DNA of 64,000 nucleotides from assembly GCF_027667425.1 (NCBI RefSeq), contig NZ_JAQEGR010000009.1, positions 62,001 to 126,000 of the forward strand, given 5' to 3'. The first letter of the stretch is position 1, and each line of letters begins with the position of its first letter. This document shows, one piece after another, positions 43,242 through 52,586 of the stretch. The notes under the pieces were generated by a model, which had not been told where the DNA came from, ran no database searches, and saw only the letters and a list, made by a program, of their open reading frames with translations. Origin of the DNA: Fusicatenibacter saccharivorans. GTDB lineage: Bacteria > Bacillota > Clostridia > Lachnospirales > Lachnospiraceae. The translations under genes were made by a program, and so were the position numbers.

Positions 43242-44474
43242 ATGGCAGAGAAAGTAAACATGCCATCCCAGAAGAAAGAAAAGAAGAAAAAGAGGAAGAA
43301 AAAACTTCCTTCGGATTTTTATGATTATAACCTGCTGGCCTGCACTATTTTGCTGGTCAGCTTCGGACTGATTATGCTGTACAGCGCGAGTGCCTACGAG
43401 GCGGCCAGTACATTCAAGGGAAATGATATGTATTATTTCACGCATCAGGCGGGGCTTTCTGCTATTGTTCTGGTGGGGATTGTGATATTGTCGAAGTTTG
43501 TAGATTATCATAGTGTATGGTTCCAGCGGATTGCAGCACTGGTATACTGGGGAAGTCTCCTTCTGATGGCGGCGGTAAGGTTTACGCCGCTTGGTTATGA
43601 AGCCTACGGGGCGAGAAGATGGCTCCGGATCGGCGGTGTCAGTCTTCAGCCTGCGGAGATTGGAAAGCTGGGGCTGATTCTGTATTTGCCATACATTATC
43701 CTGAAGATGGGAAAAAATATGCGTACCATCCGCGCAAAAGCGATTGTCCTCGGACTTGGCGTGCTGCAGGCGCTGGCTGCGTGGATTCTGACGGACAACC
43801 TGAGTACCGCCATTATTCTTGGACTCATCGCCTGCGTCATTTTGTTTCTGGCGGACCCGGAGGTAAAATTTTATGCGCGTGTGATTCCGGGCGCGGCAGT
43901 AATTGGCGTTTTTGCGATTATCATTTTAAAAAATAATCTGCAGATCTTTGAAAGAATAGGCGGTGACTTCCGGTCGAACCGTATCTATGAATGGCTTTCC
44001 GGAGGCAGCTATCAGATTCTGCAGGGACTTTATGCGATTGGATCCGGTGGATTTCTCGGAAAAGGACTTGGCAACAGTACGCAGAAGATTACAACAATTC
44101 CGGAAGCACAGAACGATATGATCTTCTCGATCATCTGCGAGGAGCTTGGAATATTTGGCGCGCTTCTTGTATTGCTGCTGTTTGGCTACCTGCTGTACCG
44201 TCTGTTTGTGGTTGCACAGAATGCGCCGGACGCGTATGGAATGCTGATGGTGAGCGGCGTTTTTGCACATATTTCCATTCAGGTTATTCTGAACCTGTGC
44301 GTTGTTCTGAAACTGATGCCGGCAACGGGAATTACCCTTCCATTTATCAGTTACGGAGGAACATCGGTGCTCTTTATCCTGACGGAAATCGGCATTGCCC
44401 TGTGCGTCTCCCGCTTTATTGTGTTCCAGGATGGAAAGAGCGGAGAAGGAGAGGCACAGGCGGAAGAACAGTAA
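43242..44474 (+). CDS. FtsW/RodA/SpoVE family peptidoglycan polymerase
   Basis: A 410-residue SEDS protein. The ATG at 43242 follows GGAGGTGG, whereas ATG 43212 directly abuts the previous stop without a site. A lysine-rich N-terminus precedes about ten membrane segments. Family motifs include LLVSFGLIMLYSAS, YGARRWLRIGGVSLQPAEIGKL, LGNSTQKITTIPEAQNDMIF and GITLPFISYGGTSVL. It polymerises lipid II glycan strands at the septum or side wall. Isolation from a division cluster makes the exact paralogue (FtsW, RodA or SpoVE) uncertain. Confidence 0.93.
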   Translation: MAEKVNMPSQKKEKKKKRKKKLPSDFYDYNLLACTILLVSFGLIMLYSASAYEAASTFKGNDMYYFTHQAGLSAIVLVGIVILSKFVDYHSVWFQRIAALVYWGSLLLMAAVRFTPLGYEAYGARRWLRIGGVSLQPAEIGKLGLILYLPYIILKMGKNMRTIRAKAIVLGLGVLQALAAWILTDNLSTAIILGLIACVILFLADPEVKFYARVIPGAAVIGVFAIIILKNNLQIFERIGGDFRSNRIYEWLSGGSYQILQGLYAIGSGGFLGKGLGNSTQKITTIPEAQNDMIFSIICEELGIFGALLVLLLFGYLLYRLFVVAQNAPDAYGMLMVSGVFAHISIQVILNLCVVLKLMPATGITLPFISYGGTSVLFILTEIGIALCVSRFIVFQDGKSGEGEAQAEEQ

Positions 44475-44489
44475 AAGTAGAAAAATCTA

Positions 44490-44518
44490 TTGACAAATGC
44501 CGGAATAACAGATACACT
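44490..44518 (+). promoter_or_regulatory. Promoter of the acyl carrier protein gene
   Basis: An exact TTGACA (44490-44495) and TACACT (44513-44518) are 17 bases apart, 51 bases before the ACP start. Confidence 0.68.
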
Positions 44519-44569
44519 TTTTTCGAAAGAAATACTGGCTGCCGGGTAGAGGCAGGAAGGAGCAGAATA

Positions 44570-44803
44570 ATGTTAGAAAAGATAAAAGAAATTTTAGTAG
44601 AACAGCTCAACTGTGATGCAGACAGCATCAACGAAGATACCTCTTTTAAAGATGACCTGGGTGCAGATTCCCTGGATCTTTACGAGATGGTTATGGCATT
44701 AGAAGACGAGTACGGAATTGAAATCGACACCGACGAACTGACAGACCTTTCTACCGTCGGCGACTTTATGGAATATTTGAAACAGCACGGCGTAGAGGTC
44801 TGA
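44570..44803 (+). CDS. acpP: Acyl carrier protein
   Basis: A 77-residue acidic protein that starts MLEKIKEILVEQLNCDADSI. The phosphopantetheine attachment serine lies in DDLGADSLDLYEMVMALED (Ser 36), and helix three is DELTDLSTVGDFMEYLK. The 4-prime-phosphopantetheine arm carries acyl chains in lipid synthesis. AGGAAGG precedes the ATG. The gene is alone, not in a fab operon, so it may be a second ACP dedicated to another pathway. The frame is open upstream in the shadow of ftsW, but only this part is real. Confidence 0.95.
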   Translation: MLEKIKEILVEQLNCDADSINEDTSFKDDLGADSLDLYEMVMALEDEYGIEIDTDELTDLSTVGDFMEYLKQHGVEV

Positions 44804-44841
44804 AAAAGAGCATTGCCGCTGGCAAAAGTGGAAGGATGGTG

Positions 44842-44869
44842 CAGCTCGGAAGAAACGCCGGGCTGTTTT
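44842..44869 (+). terminator. Terminator of the acyl carrier protein gene
   Basis: CAGCTCGG pairs with CCGGGCTG (one G-T pair) across AAGAAACG, followed by TTTTCC. Confidence 0.65.
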
Positions 44870-44945
44870 CCATTCTAAATAAATGGTGGAAGGGAACAGA
44901 CAAAAGGATTGTTCCAGAAAAACCAGAAATCAGGAGAAAAGAAAA

Positions 44946-46397
44946 ATGAGCAATGTAAAAACAAGATTTGCACCGAGCCCGACAGGCCGGATGCATGTAG
45001 GAAACCTGCGTACTGCCCTGTATGCGTATCTGATCGCAAAACACGATGACGGAACCTTTATGCTCCGTATCGAGGATACCGACCAGGAGCGTTTCCAGGA
45101 AGGCGCACTTGATATCATCTACCGTACCTTAAAAGAGACCGGCCTGGTACACGACGAGGGACCGGACAAAGACGGCGGCTGCGGCCCGTACGTACAGAGC
45201 GAGCGTAATGCAGCAGGTCTGTACCTGAAATACGCAAAACAGCTGGTAGAGCAGGGTGACGCTTATTACTGCTTCTGTGACGCAGAGCGCCTGAGCCAGT
45301 GCAAGCGTAACGTAGGCGGAAAAGAAATCTCGATCTACGACAAACACTGCCTTGGTCTTTCCAAAGAGGAAGTAGAGGCCAATCTGGCAGCCGGCAAACC
45401 GTACGTCATCCGTTTCAATATGCCGACCGAAGGAACCACAACCTTCCATGATGAGATCTACGGAGATATCACCGTAAACAACGAGGAGCTGGAAGACCTG
45501 ATCCTGATCAAATCCGACGGATATCCGACCTACAACTTCGCAAACGTCATCGACGACCATCTGATGGGTGTAACCCACGTTGTCCGCGGTAATGAGTATC
45601 TGTCCTCATCCCCGAAATACAACCGTATTTACGAGGCATTCGGCTGGGAAGTTCCGGTTTACGTACACTGTCCGCTGATCACCAACGAGGAGCATCAGAA
45701 GCTGTCCAAACGCTGCGGCCATTCTTCTTATGAAGACCTGATCGATCAGGGCTTCTTAAAAGATGCCATTGTCAACTTCGTAGCCCTTCTTGGATGGAGC
45801 CCGGAAGGAAACCGCGAGATCTATTCTCTCGAGGAGCTGGTAAAAATCTTCGATTACCACCACATCAGCAAATCTCCGGCCGTTTTCGATATGACAAAAC
45901 TCCGCTGGATGAACGGCGAGTACATGAAGGCAATGGACGACGAGAAGTTCTATGAGATGGCGCTTCCGTATATCCAGAAGACAATCCACCGTCCGCTCGA
46001 TTTTAAGAAAATTGCAGCCATGGTAAAAACAAGAATCGAAGTATTCCCGGATATTGCAGACCTCATCGACTTCTTCGAGGAAGTTCCGGAATACGACGCT
46101 TCGATGTACACTCACAAAAAGATGAAGACAAACGAGGAGACCTCCCTTGCACTTCTTCAGGAAGTAAAACCGCTGCTGGCAGCGCAGGAAGATTTCAGCA
46201 ATGATGCTCTCTTTGAGATGCTCAGCGCATTCGGAAAAGAAAAAGGATACAAGACCGGTTATATTATGTGGCCGATCCGTACCGCTCTTTCCGGAAAACA
46301 GATGACACCGGCCGGCGCAACGGAAATCCTTGAGGTTCTGGGAAAAGAGGAGTCTCTTGCCCGCATCGACAAAGCGATTGAGAAATTATCCAAATGA
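44946..46397 (+). CDS. gltX: Glutamyl-tRNA synthetase
   Basis: A 483-residue class Ib synthetase that charges tRNA-Glu, and perhaps tRNA-Gln as in most Firmicutes. ATG 44946 with AGGAG upstream gives the standard start VKTRFAPSPTGRMHVGNLRT with the HIGH-like motif HVGN. Other motifs are FMLRIEDTDQERF, YPTYNFANVIDDHLMGVTHV, and the KMSKS-like KLSKRCG near residue 245. The C-terminal anticodon-binding domain is complete. It overlaps the helicase gene by 4 bases. Confidence 0.97.
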   Translation: MSNVKTRFAPSPTGRMHVGNLRTALYAYLIAKHDDGTFMLRIEDTDQERFQEGALDIIYRTLKETGLVHDEGPDKDGGCGPYVQSERNAAGLYLKYAKQLVEQGDAYYCFCDAERLSQCKRNVGGKEISIYDKHCLGLSKEEVEANLAAGKPYVIRFNMPTEGTTTFHDEIYGDITVNNEELEDLILIKSDGYPTYNFANVIDDHLMGVTHVVRGNEYLSSSPKYNRIYEAFGWEVPVYVHCPLITNEEHQKLSKRCGHSSYEDLIDQGFLKDAIVNFVALLGWSPEGNREIYSLEELVKIFDYHHISKSPAVFDMTKLRWMNGEYMKAMDDEKFYEMALPYIQKTIHRPLDFKKIAAMVKTRIEVFPDIADLIDFFEEVPEYDASMYTHKKMKTNEETSLALLQEVKPLLAAQEDFSNDALFEMLSAFGKEKGYKTGYIMWPIRTALSGKQMTPAGATEILEVLGKEESLARIDKAIEKLSK

Positions 46398-48214
46398 TAT
46401 ATAATAATTCACAGAAAAAAGCGGTGATGCATACCACCGGCCCCATGATGGTCCTTGCCGGACCGGGGTCGGGGAAAACCGCAGTGATTACGGGGCGGAC
46501 CTGCCAGCTTGTAACGAGCGGCATTTCCGCCTCTCGTATTCTTGTCGTAACATTTACGCGTGCGGCGGCAAAAGAGATGAAGGAGCGGTATTTGAAGGCG
46601 ATGGGAAAGACGAGTACCCAGGTCACCTTTGGAACGTTCCACGGGGTATTCTACGCGATTCTGCGCCATACGTATCGCATGTCCGGCAACAATATTTTAA
46701 GCGAGGAAGAGAAAAAGCGGCTGATGCGCGAGCTGGTCAACCACTATGCCAGAGACCTGGAGGAAGAGGATCTCGAGGAAAATCTGGCGCGCGAAATCAG
46801 CACTGTGAAGAACAATCAGATCCCGCTGGAACATTACTATTCCGCCTGTATGCCGCAGGAAAAATTTCGCGAAATCTATGAGGCGTATGAGAAATGGCGG
46901 AAGGAGAACAAAAAACTCGATTTCGACGATCTGATGGTGCAGTGCAAACGTCTCTTTCTGGAGCGGCCGGAGGTCCTCCGCGCCTGGCAGCAGAAATTTC
47001 AGTATATCCTGATTGACGAGTTTCAGGACATCAGCCCCGTGCAGTATGAGATTGTGCGGATGCTGGCGCTGCCGGAAAATAACCTCTTTATTGTCGGTGA
47101 TGACGATCAGTCGATTTATCAGTTCCGCGGGGCCAAGCCGGAGATCATGCTGAATTTTCCGAAAGATTACCCGGGCGCGGCGCAGGTAGTGCTCGATAAA
47201 AATTACCGTAGTACGGAATTTATCGTGAAGCGGTCCCAATGCCTGATCCACCACAACAAAAAGCGGTATGAAAAGGCGATTTCCACCGACAACGAGAAAG
47301 GCGCTCCGGTTGCAATCCGGGGATATAAGAACCCGCGCGAGGAGATGCGTGCCGTTGCCGAGGAGCTGCGGGAGGCGGAGAAAAACGGCTGTCCGTATGA
47401 AGAGATGGCGCTTTTGTTCCGCACGAATCTTGGCTGCCGGACAGCAGTAGAGGAACTGATGGAAGCACAGATCCCGTTCCAGATGCGGGATACCCTGCCG
47501 GATCTCTATGACCACTGGATTGCGAAAGATCTGCTGACGTATCTGAATCTTGCGATGGGAAGCCGGAAGCGCGGCGAGTTTTTAAAGATTGCCAACCGCC
47601 CGAACCGTTATCTGTCGCGGGATGCCTTTGAGGAGGCGACTGTTTCGTTCGATGCACTTCTGGAATATTACGAAGAAAAAGACTGGATGTGCCAGCGGAT
47701 CCGCAAACTGGAGCAGGATATCACGACACTGACGCATTTATCGCCGTTCGGCGCGGTCAATTACATCCGCTATGCGATCGGCTATGAACAGTATGTGAAG
47801 GAATATGCTGCATACCGCCATCTGAAAGAGGATGATCTGATTTCCGTTTTGGACGAGCTGCAGGAGGCGGCAAAGACCCAGAAAAGCATCGAGGGCTGGT
47901 TTGCACATATTGAGGAATACCAGCAGAAGATGAAGGAAAAACAGAAGCAGCGCGCAGAGAGTGCGGAAGGAGTTATGGTTTCCACCCTGCACAGCGTCAA
48001 GGGACTCGAGTACGACAAGGTCTATCTTCTTGACGTCAACGAGGGTGTAATGCCGTATCAGAAAGCAGTCCTTGCGGAGGCGATCGAGGAGGAGCGGCGG
48101 ATGTTCTACGTCGGAATGACGCGCGCCCGGAAAGAGCTGACGCTCTGTTACGTGGAGGAACGGTTTGAAAAGAAAGTCGAGCCGTCCCGGTTCCTGGACG
48201 AGGTGATCCAGTAA
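46394..48214 (+). CDS. UvrD/PcrA-like superfamily 1A DNA helicase
   Basis: A 606-residue helicase, shorter than PcrA or UvrD (about 720). Motifs are the Q motif NNSQKKAVMHTTGPMMV, Walker A GPGSGKT, LVVTFTRAAAKEMKER, Walker B LIDEFQDISPVQYEI, GDDDQSIYQFRGA, and motifs V-VI VSTLHSVKGLEYDKVYLLD and FYVGMTRARKELTL. It unwinds DNA 3-prime to 5-prime in repair. Its ATG overlaps the gltX stop as ATGA, so the two are translated together. Confidence 0.92.
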   Translation: MIYNNSQKKAVMHTTGPMMVLAGPGSGKTAVITGRTCQLVTSGISASRILVVTFTRAAAKEMKERYLKAMGKTSTQVTFGTFHGVFYAILRHTYRMSGNNILSEEEKKRLMRELVNHYARDLEEEDLEENLAREISTVKNNQIPLEHYYSACMPQEKFREIYEAYEKWRKENKKLDFDDLMVQCKRLFLERPEVLRAWQQKFQYILIDEFQDISPVQYEIVRMLALPENNLFIVGDDDQSIYQFRGAKPEIMLNFPKDYPGAAQVVLDKNYRSTEFIVKRSQCLIHHNKKRYEKAISTDNEKGAPVAIRGYKNPREEMRAVAEELREAEKNGCPYEEMALLFRTNLGCRTAVEELMEAQIPFQMRDTLPDLYDHWIAKDLLTYLNLAMGSRKRGEFLKIANRPNRYLSRDAFEEATVSFDALLEYYEEKDWMCQRIRKLEQDITTLTHLSPFGAVNYIRYAIGYEQYVKEYAAYRHLKEDDLISVLDELQEAAKTQKSIEGWFAHIEEYQQKMKEKQKQRAESAEGVMVSTLHSVKGLEYDKVYLLDVNEGVMPYQKAVLAEAIEEERRMFYVGMTRARKELTLCYVEERFEKKVEPSRFLDEVIQ

Positions 48215-48255
48215 ATTTGTACTGTTGTGAAAGATGTTGAAAATAAATTTACTAA

Positions 48256-48299
48256 TTGATAAAATTTTAACAAATAATACATTGACAAAGTTTTAACAA
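48256..48299 (+). promoter_or_regulatory. Tandem Rex-like operators upstream of ldhA
   Basis: TTGATAAAATTTTAACAA (48256-48273) differs at one base from the Rex consensus TTGTTAANNNNTTAACAA. TTGACAAAGTTTTAACAA (48282-48299) differs at two, and its first six bases are the promoter -35. Rex is the NADH/NAD+-sensing repressor that controls ldh, adh and related genes in Firmicutes, so ldhA is probably opened when NADH accumulates. Confidence 0.72.
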
Positions 48300-48310
48300 T
48301 GAAGTATAGT
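48282..48310 (+). promoter_or_regulatory. Promoter of ldhA
   Basis: An exact TTGACA (48282-48287) and TATAGT (48305-48310) are 17 bases apart, 55 bases before the start codon. Confidence 0.85.
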
Positions 48311-48364
48311 AATACCTGTAAGCGGGAACAATAAGATGACCGCAAAGCGAGGAGGAAAAACATT

Positions 48365-49357
48365 ATGAAAATTTTATTTTACGATACCCAGAGCTACGAC
48401 AGAGAATCTTTCGACCGAACCAAAGAGCAGTTTCCAGAAATTGAAGTGGAATATTTAAAAACCGGCCTTGCTGCAAGAACCGCTTCCCTGGCAAAGGGCT
48501 ACGATGCCGTGTGCGCCTTCGTAAACTCCGATGTCGGAACAAAAACCGTAGAAGCACTGCATGAGGCAGGTGTCAAGCTGATCCTGATGCGTTGCGCAGG
48601 CTTCAACAACGTAGATTTAAAGACAGCTGCAAAATACGGCATTGATGTACGCCGTGTACCGGGTTACTCCCCGGAGGCTGTAGCTGAGCATGCGATGACA
48701 CTGGCCATGACGGTCAACCGCCACATGCACAAAGCATATACGAAAGTAAGAGAAAACGACTTCAGCCTGGGCGGACTGATGGGATTTAACTTCTATCAGA
48801 AGACCGCCGGAATCGTCGGAACCGGAAAAATCGGTGCGGCTATGGCAAGAATCTGCCGCGGTTTCGGCATGAAAGTTATTGCTTACGATGTATACCAGAA
48901 TGAATCCTTAAAAGATTTTGTTACGTACGTAACTCTTGATGAACTGCTGGCACAGAGTGATCTGATCTCCCTGCACTGCCCGCTGATGGACAGCACATAC
49001 CACATGATCAACCGCGAGAGCATCAAAAAGATGAAAGACGGCGTGATCCTGGTCAATACGTCCCGCGGAGGTCTGGTAAAGACAGACGACCTGATCGAGG
49101 GAATCCGTGCAAGAAAATTCTTCGGCGTCGGCCTTGACGTATACGAGGAGGAAACCCCGAACGTATTCGAGGACCGTTCCGATGAGATTCTGGAGCACTC
49201 CACCACAGCACGTCTCCTGTCCTTCCCGAACGTTATGATCACTTCACATCAGGGATTCTTCACCGAGGAAGCACTGCGTGCGATTGCAGAGACCACACTG
49301 CAGAATGCACTGGATTTCGAGGCAGGAAAAGAGACCCCGAACATTGTCCGTGCATAA
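48365..49357 (+). CDS. ldhA: D-lactate dehydrogenase (D-2-hydroxyacid dehydrogenase family)
   Basis: A 330-residue NADH-dependent enzyme that reduces pyruvate to D-lactate and regenerates NAD+. Seen: the N-terminal catalytic part MKILFYDTQSYDRESF, the substrate-site region MRCAGFNNVDL and RVPGYSPEAVAEHA, the NAD-binding GTGKIGAAMARI at about 158-169, the conserved CPLMDSTYHMI, an active-site Arg in VNTSRGGLV, a Glu in GLDVYEEE, and the catalytic His in TSHQGFF. AGGAGG precedes the ATG. It is a single-gene unit with Rex-like operators and its own terminator. Confidence 0.93.
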   Translation: MKILFYDTQSYDRESFDRTKEQFPEIEVEYLKTGLAARTASLAKGYDAVCAFVNSDVGTKTVEALHEAGVKLILMRCAGFNNVDLKTAAKYGIDVRRVPGYSPEAVAEHAMTLAMTVNRHMHKAYTKVRENDFSLGGLMGFNFYQKTAGIVGTGKIGAAMARICRGFGMKVIAYDVYQNESLKDFVTYVTLDELLAQSDLISLHCPLMDSTYHMINRESIKKMKDGVILVNTSRGGLVKTDDLIEGIRARKFFGVGLDVYEEETPNVFEDRSDEILEHSTTARLLSFPNVMITSHQGFFTEEALRAIAETTLQNALDFEAGKETPNIVRA

Positions 49358-49396
49358 TGGAAATCCACTAGAAAACAGTTATCTTATAAGAGAACA

Positions 49397-49430
49397 AGAG
49401 ACAACCCATTTTCGGCGGGTTGTCTCTTTT
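49397..49430 (+). terminator. Rho-independent terminator of ldhA
   Basis: AGAGACAACCC pairs with GGGTTGTCTCT, followed by a T-run. Confidence 0.93.
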
Positions 49431-49520
49431 AAATTATGAGAAAATAGTGTATGATGGTAGATAGCAGAAAAAACGGCCAGAGGAAAACACTGGCCGGATA
49501 CAAAAGGAGAGCAGGATTTT

Positions 49521-49880
49521 ATGGACTGTAAAGAAGCAGAAAAATTAATACAGCCATACGTGCAGGGAAATATGCCGGAGAAAGAGATGGAACCGTTTAT
49601 TTCCCATATCCGGAAATGCCATACATGCCACGAGGAACTGGAGACATATTTTATTGTGAACCGTGCGATGGCATATTTCGAGGATGACGCGCCCGATTCC
49701 TACAATCTGACAGGACTTCTGGAACGCGATCTGGAGAAAAAAGAGGAAGAAGCGAGACACCGCCGGTACAAAGATACGTTTTTCCGGGTGCTGATGCTGA
49801 TTCTCGTTCTGTTTCTGGTGCTCCTGGCTCTGCACTATTTTGAAGTGATAGAATTACCCTGGCTGAAAGGATTATTATGA
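49521..49880 (+). CDS. Zinc-finger (zf-HC2-like) single-pass membrane protein
   Basis: A 119-residue protein. The N-terminal zinc-binding motif lies in MDCKEAEKLIQPYVQG and HIRKCHTCHEEL (H-x3-C-x2-C), as in anti-sigma-factor zf-HC2 domains. A charged coiled-coil-like stretch (LLERDLEKKEEEARHRR) follows, then a C-terminal membrane segment (VLMLILVLFLVLLAL) and a short outside tail. No sigma-factor gene is nearby. It overlaps the polA start by 4 bases, so it is translated together with DNA polymerase I. The function is unknown. Confidence 0.8.
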   Translation: MDCKEAEKLIQPYVQGNMPEKEMEPFISHIRKCHTCHEELETYFIVNRAMAYFEDDAPDSYNLTGLLERDLEKKEEEARHRRYKDTFFRVLMLILVLFLVLLALHYFEVIELPWLKGLL

Positions 49881-52552
49881 GTGATAAAATCGTATTACTG
49901 GACGGACACAGTATTCTGAACCGGGCTTTTTACGGCGTACCGGATCTGTCCAATGCAGAAGGACTGCACACGAACGCCGTATATGGATTCCTGAATATTC
50001 TGTTTAAAATTCTCGATGAGGAGCAGCCGCAGTATCTTGCCGTGGCGTTTGACCTCCATGCGCCGACATTCCGCCACAAAATGTATGACCAGTACAAGGA
50101 AACGAGAAAGCCGATGCCGCAGGAATTGCGCGAACAGGTCCCGGTGATCCAGGAAGTGCTCGCAGCAATGGACATTGAGATTGTCACAAAAGAGGGCTAT
50201 GAGGCGGATGATATCTTAGGAACGCTCGGCCGCAAATGCGAGGCGGAAGGGATGGAAGTTACGATCGTATCCGGAGACCGCGACCTGCTGCAGCTTGCAA
50301 CGGACCACATTCTGATCCGGATTCCAAAGACCGTAAAGCGTGTGACGACGATTGAAAATTACCACACGGCAGAGGTGCTGGAAAAATACAGTCTTCTCCC
50401 GAAACAGATCATCGATCTGAAAGCGCTGATGGGCGATACCGCAGACAATATCCCGGGTCTGCCGGGTGTCGGCGAGAAAACCGCGACGAAAATCCTGCTG
50501 CAGTACGAGACACTGGAAAATGCGCATGCACATTTCGAGGAGATCAAACCGAACAAGGCAAAAGAGGCGATGCGTGATCATTATGATCTGGCGGAATTAA
50601 GCAAAAAACTTGCAACGATTGATACCGATGCGCCGGTGGAGCTCGACCGTGAAAAAGCGGCACTCTCGAATTTTTATACATCAAAAGCGTATGAGATGTT
50701 CAAACGTCTGGAGTTTAAAAACCTGCTGGGCCGCTTCGAGGAGACGAATGCAGAACCAGAGGATGCCGTCTTTCTGCGCACCGTAACGGATTTTTCCGAG
50801 GCGGAAGAACTCTTTGGAACCATCGCGAAGGAGGAGAAGGCAGGAGCCGCTCTTCTGACAGAAGAAACCCCGAAGGACGGACCGATGGCAGATCGGAGCC
50901 GTTCACTTGTCGGTATGGCAGTTGCGTATGGAAGCGGAGAGCCGGATGTTGTTTACTTCCCAGCAGAAGGTTTCCTGACCGGAGATTATTTAAAAGAAAA
51001 ATTGACTGAGTTGCAGAAGCAGATTCCGGTTTTCTGCGTCATGGACGGAAAAGAATTTCTGAAGGATATGCCGGACGCCGATGAAGCCCATCTGTTTGAT
51101 GCCGGAATTGCCGCGTATTTATTAAATCCATTGAAATCACAGTATTCGTACGATGATATCGTAAAAGAGTACGTACACCGCTATGTGCCGGCAGTGGAAG
51201 AGATCTTCGGCGGAAGCAAGATTCCGGCCGCAGGAAAGATGACGCCGGAACAGCAGGAGTCGTATGCAGGTCATCAGGCGTATGCTGTATTTGCCGCACA
51301 GGAAAACATGGAAAAGCTGCTGAAGGAGCAGGGCATGTGGGATCTGTACCGGAATGTGGAGATTCCGCTGGTGTTTACGCTCCGTCAGATGGAAGCGGAT
51401 GGAATCGCCGCAGAAAAAGAAGCACTTTCCGTTTACGGAGCTGAGCTGGCGGAGCGGATCGGAGAGCTGGAGGCACAGATCTACGAGGAGGCCGGCGAGG
51501 AGTTCAACATCAATTCCCCGAAGCAGCTCGGCGTGATTCTGTTTGAAAAGCTGCAGCTTCCGGGCGGCAAAAAGACCAAGACGGGTTATTCCACCGCCGC
51601 CGATGTGCTCGAAAAGCTCGCACCGGATCACAAACTCGTTGCCGATATTCTGGAGTACCGCCAGCTTGCCAAACTGAAATCGACGTACGCCGACGGTCTG
51701 CAGGCCGTGATCGGGAAAGATGGAAGAATCCATTCGACATTTAACCAGACCATCACCGCGACCGGCCGCATCAGCAGTACCGATCCGAATCTGCAGAACA
51801 TTCCAGTGCGGATGGAGCTTGGCCGTCTGATCCGGAAAGCCTTCGTGCCAAAGCCTGGCTGTGTCTTTCTGGATGCCGACTATTCCCAGATTGAGCTCCG
51901 CGTGCTGGCCCACATGTCGGGCGATGAAAACCTGATCGAGGCGTACCGCGAGGCGGAGGATATCCACCGCATGACGGCATCGAAAGTGTTCCATGTGCCG
52001 CTTGAAGAGGTAACACCGCTGCAGAGAAGAAATGCGAAGGCGGTCAACTTCGGTATCGTATACGGCATCAGTTCGTTCGGTCTGGGCCAGGATCTCGGCA
52101 TCAGCCGGAAAGAGGCAGAGGCCTATATCCAGCAGTATTTCGAGACGTATCCGGGTATCCATGAGTTTTTGAACCGCTGCGTAGAGGATGCCAAAGAGAA
52201 AGGCTATTCCGTGACGATGTTCGGACGCAGACGGCCGATGCCGGAGCTGAAATCGAGCAACTTTATGCAGCGGTCATTCGGCGAGCGCGTTGCGATGAAT
52301 GCGCCGATCCAGGGAACGGCGGCGGATATTATTAAAATAGCGATGATCCGCGTGGCGAAACGGCTGAAAGAGGAGCAGTTAAAGACCAGACTTCTTCTTC
52401 AGGTACACGATGAGCTGCTGCTGGAAGTGCCGGAAGACGAGCTCGAAAAGGCAGAACAGATCCTGGAAGAGGAGATGACCGGGGCAGCACATCTGGCTGT
52501 CAAACTCGAGATCGATATGCACACAGGAAACAACTGGTACGAGGCGAAATAG
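49877..52552 (+). CDS. polA: DNA polymerase I
   Basis: An 891-residue polymerase for Okazaki-fragment processing and repair. The N-terminal 5-prime to 3-prime nuclease (1-300) shows LLDGHSILNRAFYG, EADDILGTLG, VSGDRDLLQLA and PGLPGVGEKTA. The middle 3-prime exonuclease-like domain (about 310-480) lacks the DTE catalytic motif, so proofreading is probably absent, as in Bacillus and Taq. The polymerase domain has motif A DADYSQIELRVLAHMS, motif B RRNAKAVNFGIVYGISSFG and motif C LQVHDELLLEVP. It starts within the end of the zinc-finger membrane protein gene, and coaE follows. Confidence 0.97.
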   Translation: MSDKIVLLDGHSILNRAFYGVPDLSNAEGLHTNAVYGFLNILFKILDEEQPQYLAVAFDLHAPTFRHKMYDQYKETRKPMPQELREQVPVIQEVLAAMDIEIVTKEGYEADDILGTLGRKCEAEGMEVTIVSGDRDLLQLATDHILIRIPKTVKRVTTIENYHTAEVLEKYSLLPKQIIDLKALMGDTADNIPGLPGVGEKTATKILLQYETLENAHAHFEEIKPNKAKEAMRDHYDLAELSKKLATIDTDAPVELDREKAALSNFYTSKAYEMFKRLEFKNLLGRFEETNAEPEDAVFLRTVTDFSEAEELFGTIAKEEKAGAALLTEETPKDGPMADRSRSLVGMAVAYGSGEPDVVYFPAEGFLTGDYLKEKLTELQKQIPVFCVMDGKEFLKDMPDADEAHLFDAGIAAYLLNPLKSQYSYDDIVKEYVHRYVPAVEEIFGGSKIPAAGKMTPEQQESYAGHQAYAVFAAQENMEKLLKEQGMWDLYRNVEIPLVFTLRQMEADGIAAEKEALSVYGAELAERIGELEAQIYEEAGEEFNINSPKQLGVILFEKLQLPGGKKTKTGYSTAADVLEKLAPDHKLVADILEYRQLAKLKSTYADGLQAVIGKDGRIHSTFNQTITATGRISSTDPNLQNIPVRMELGRLIRKAFVPKPGCVFLDADYSQIELRVLAHMSGDENLIEAYREAEDIHRMTASKVFHVPLEEVTPLQRRNAKAVNFGIVYGISSFGLGQDLGISRKEAEAYIQQYFETYPGIHEFLNRCVEDAKEKGYSVTMFGRRRPMPELKSSNFMQRSFGERVAMNAPIQGTAADIIKIAMIRVAKRLKEEQLKTRLLLQVHDELLLEVPEDELEKAEQILEEEMTGAAHLAVKLEIDMHTGNNWYEAK

Positions 52553-52586
52553 CGCACTCATACCAGGAGCGAAAGGATACAAAAGA

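Noticed and set aside
43991..44569. Upstream extension of the acyl carrier protein frame into the ftsW gene.
   Set aside because: It overlaps the conserved C-terminal half of the SEDS protein in another frame and looks random; the ATG at 44570 with AGGAAGG and its own promoter gives a normal 77-residue ACP.
44804..44945. T-box leader upstream of gltX.
   Set aside because: The 142-base space is short, no AGGGTGGNACCGCG-like T-box sequence is seen, and the hairpin present is explained as the ACP terminator.
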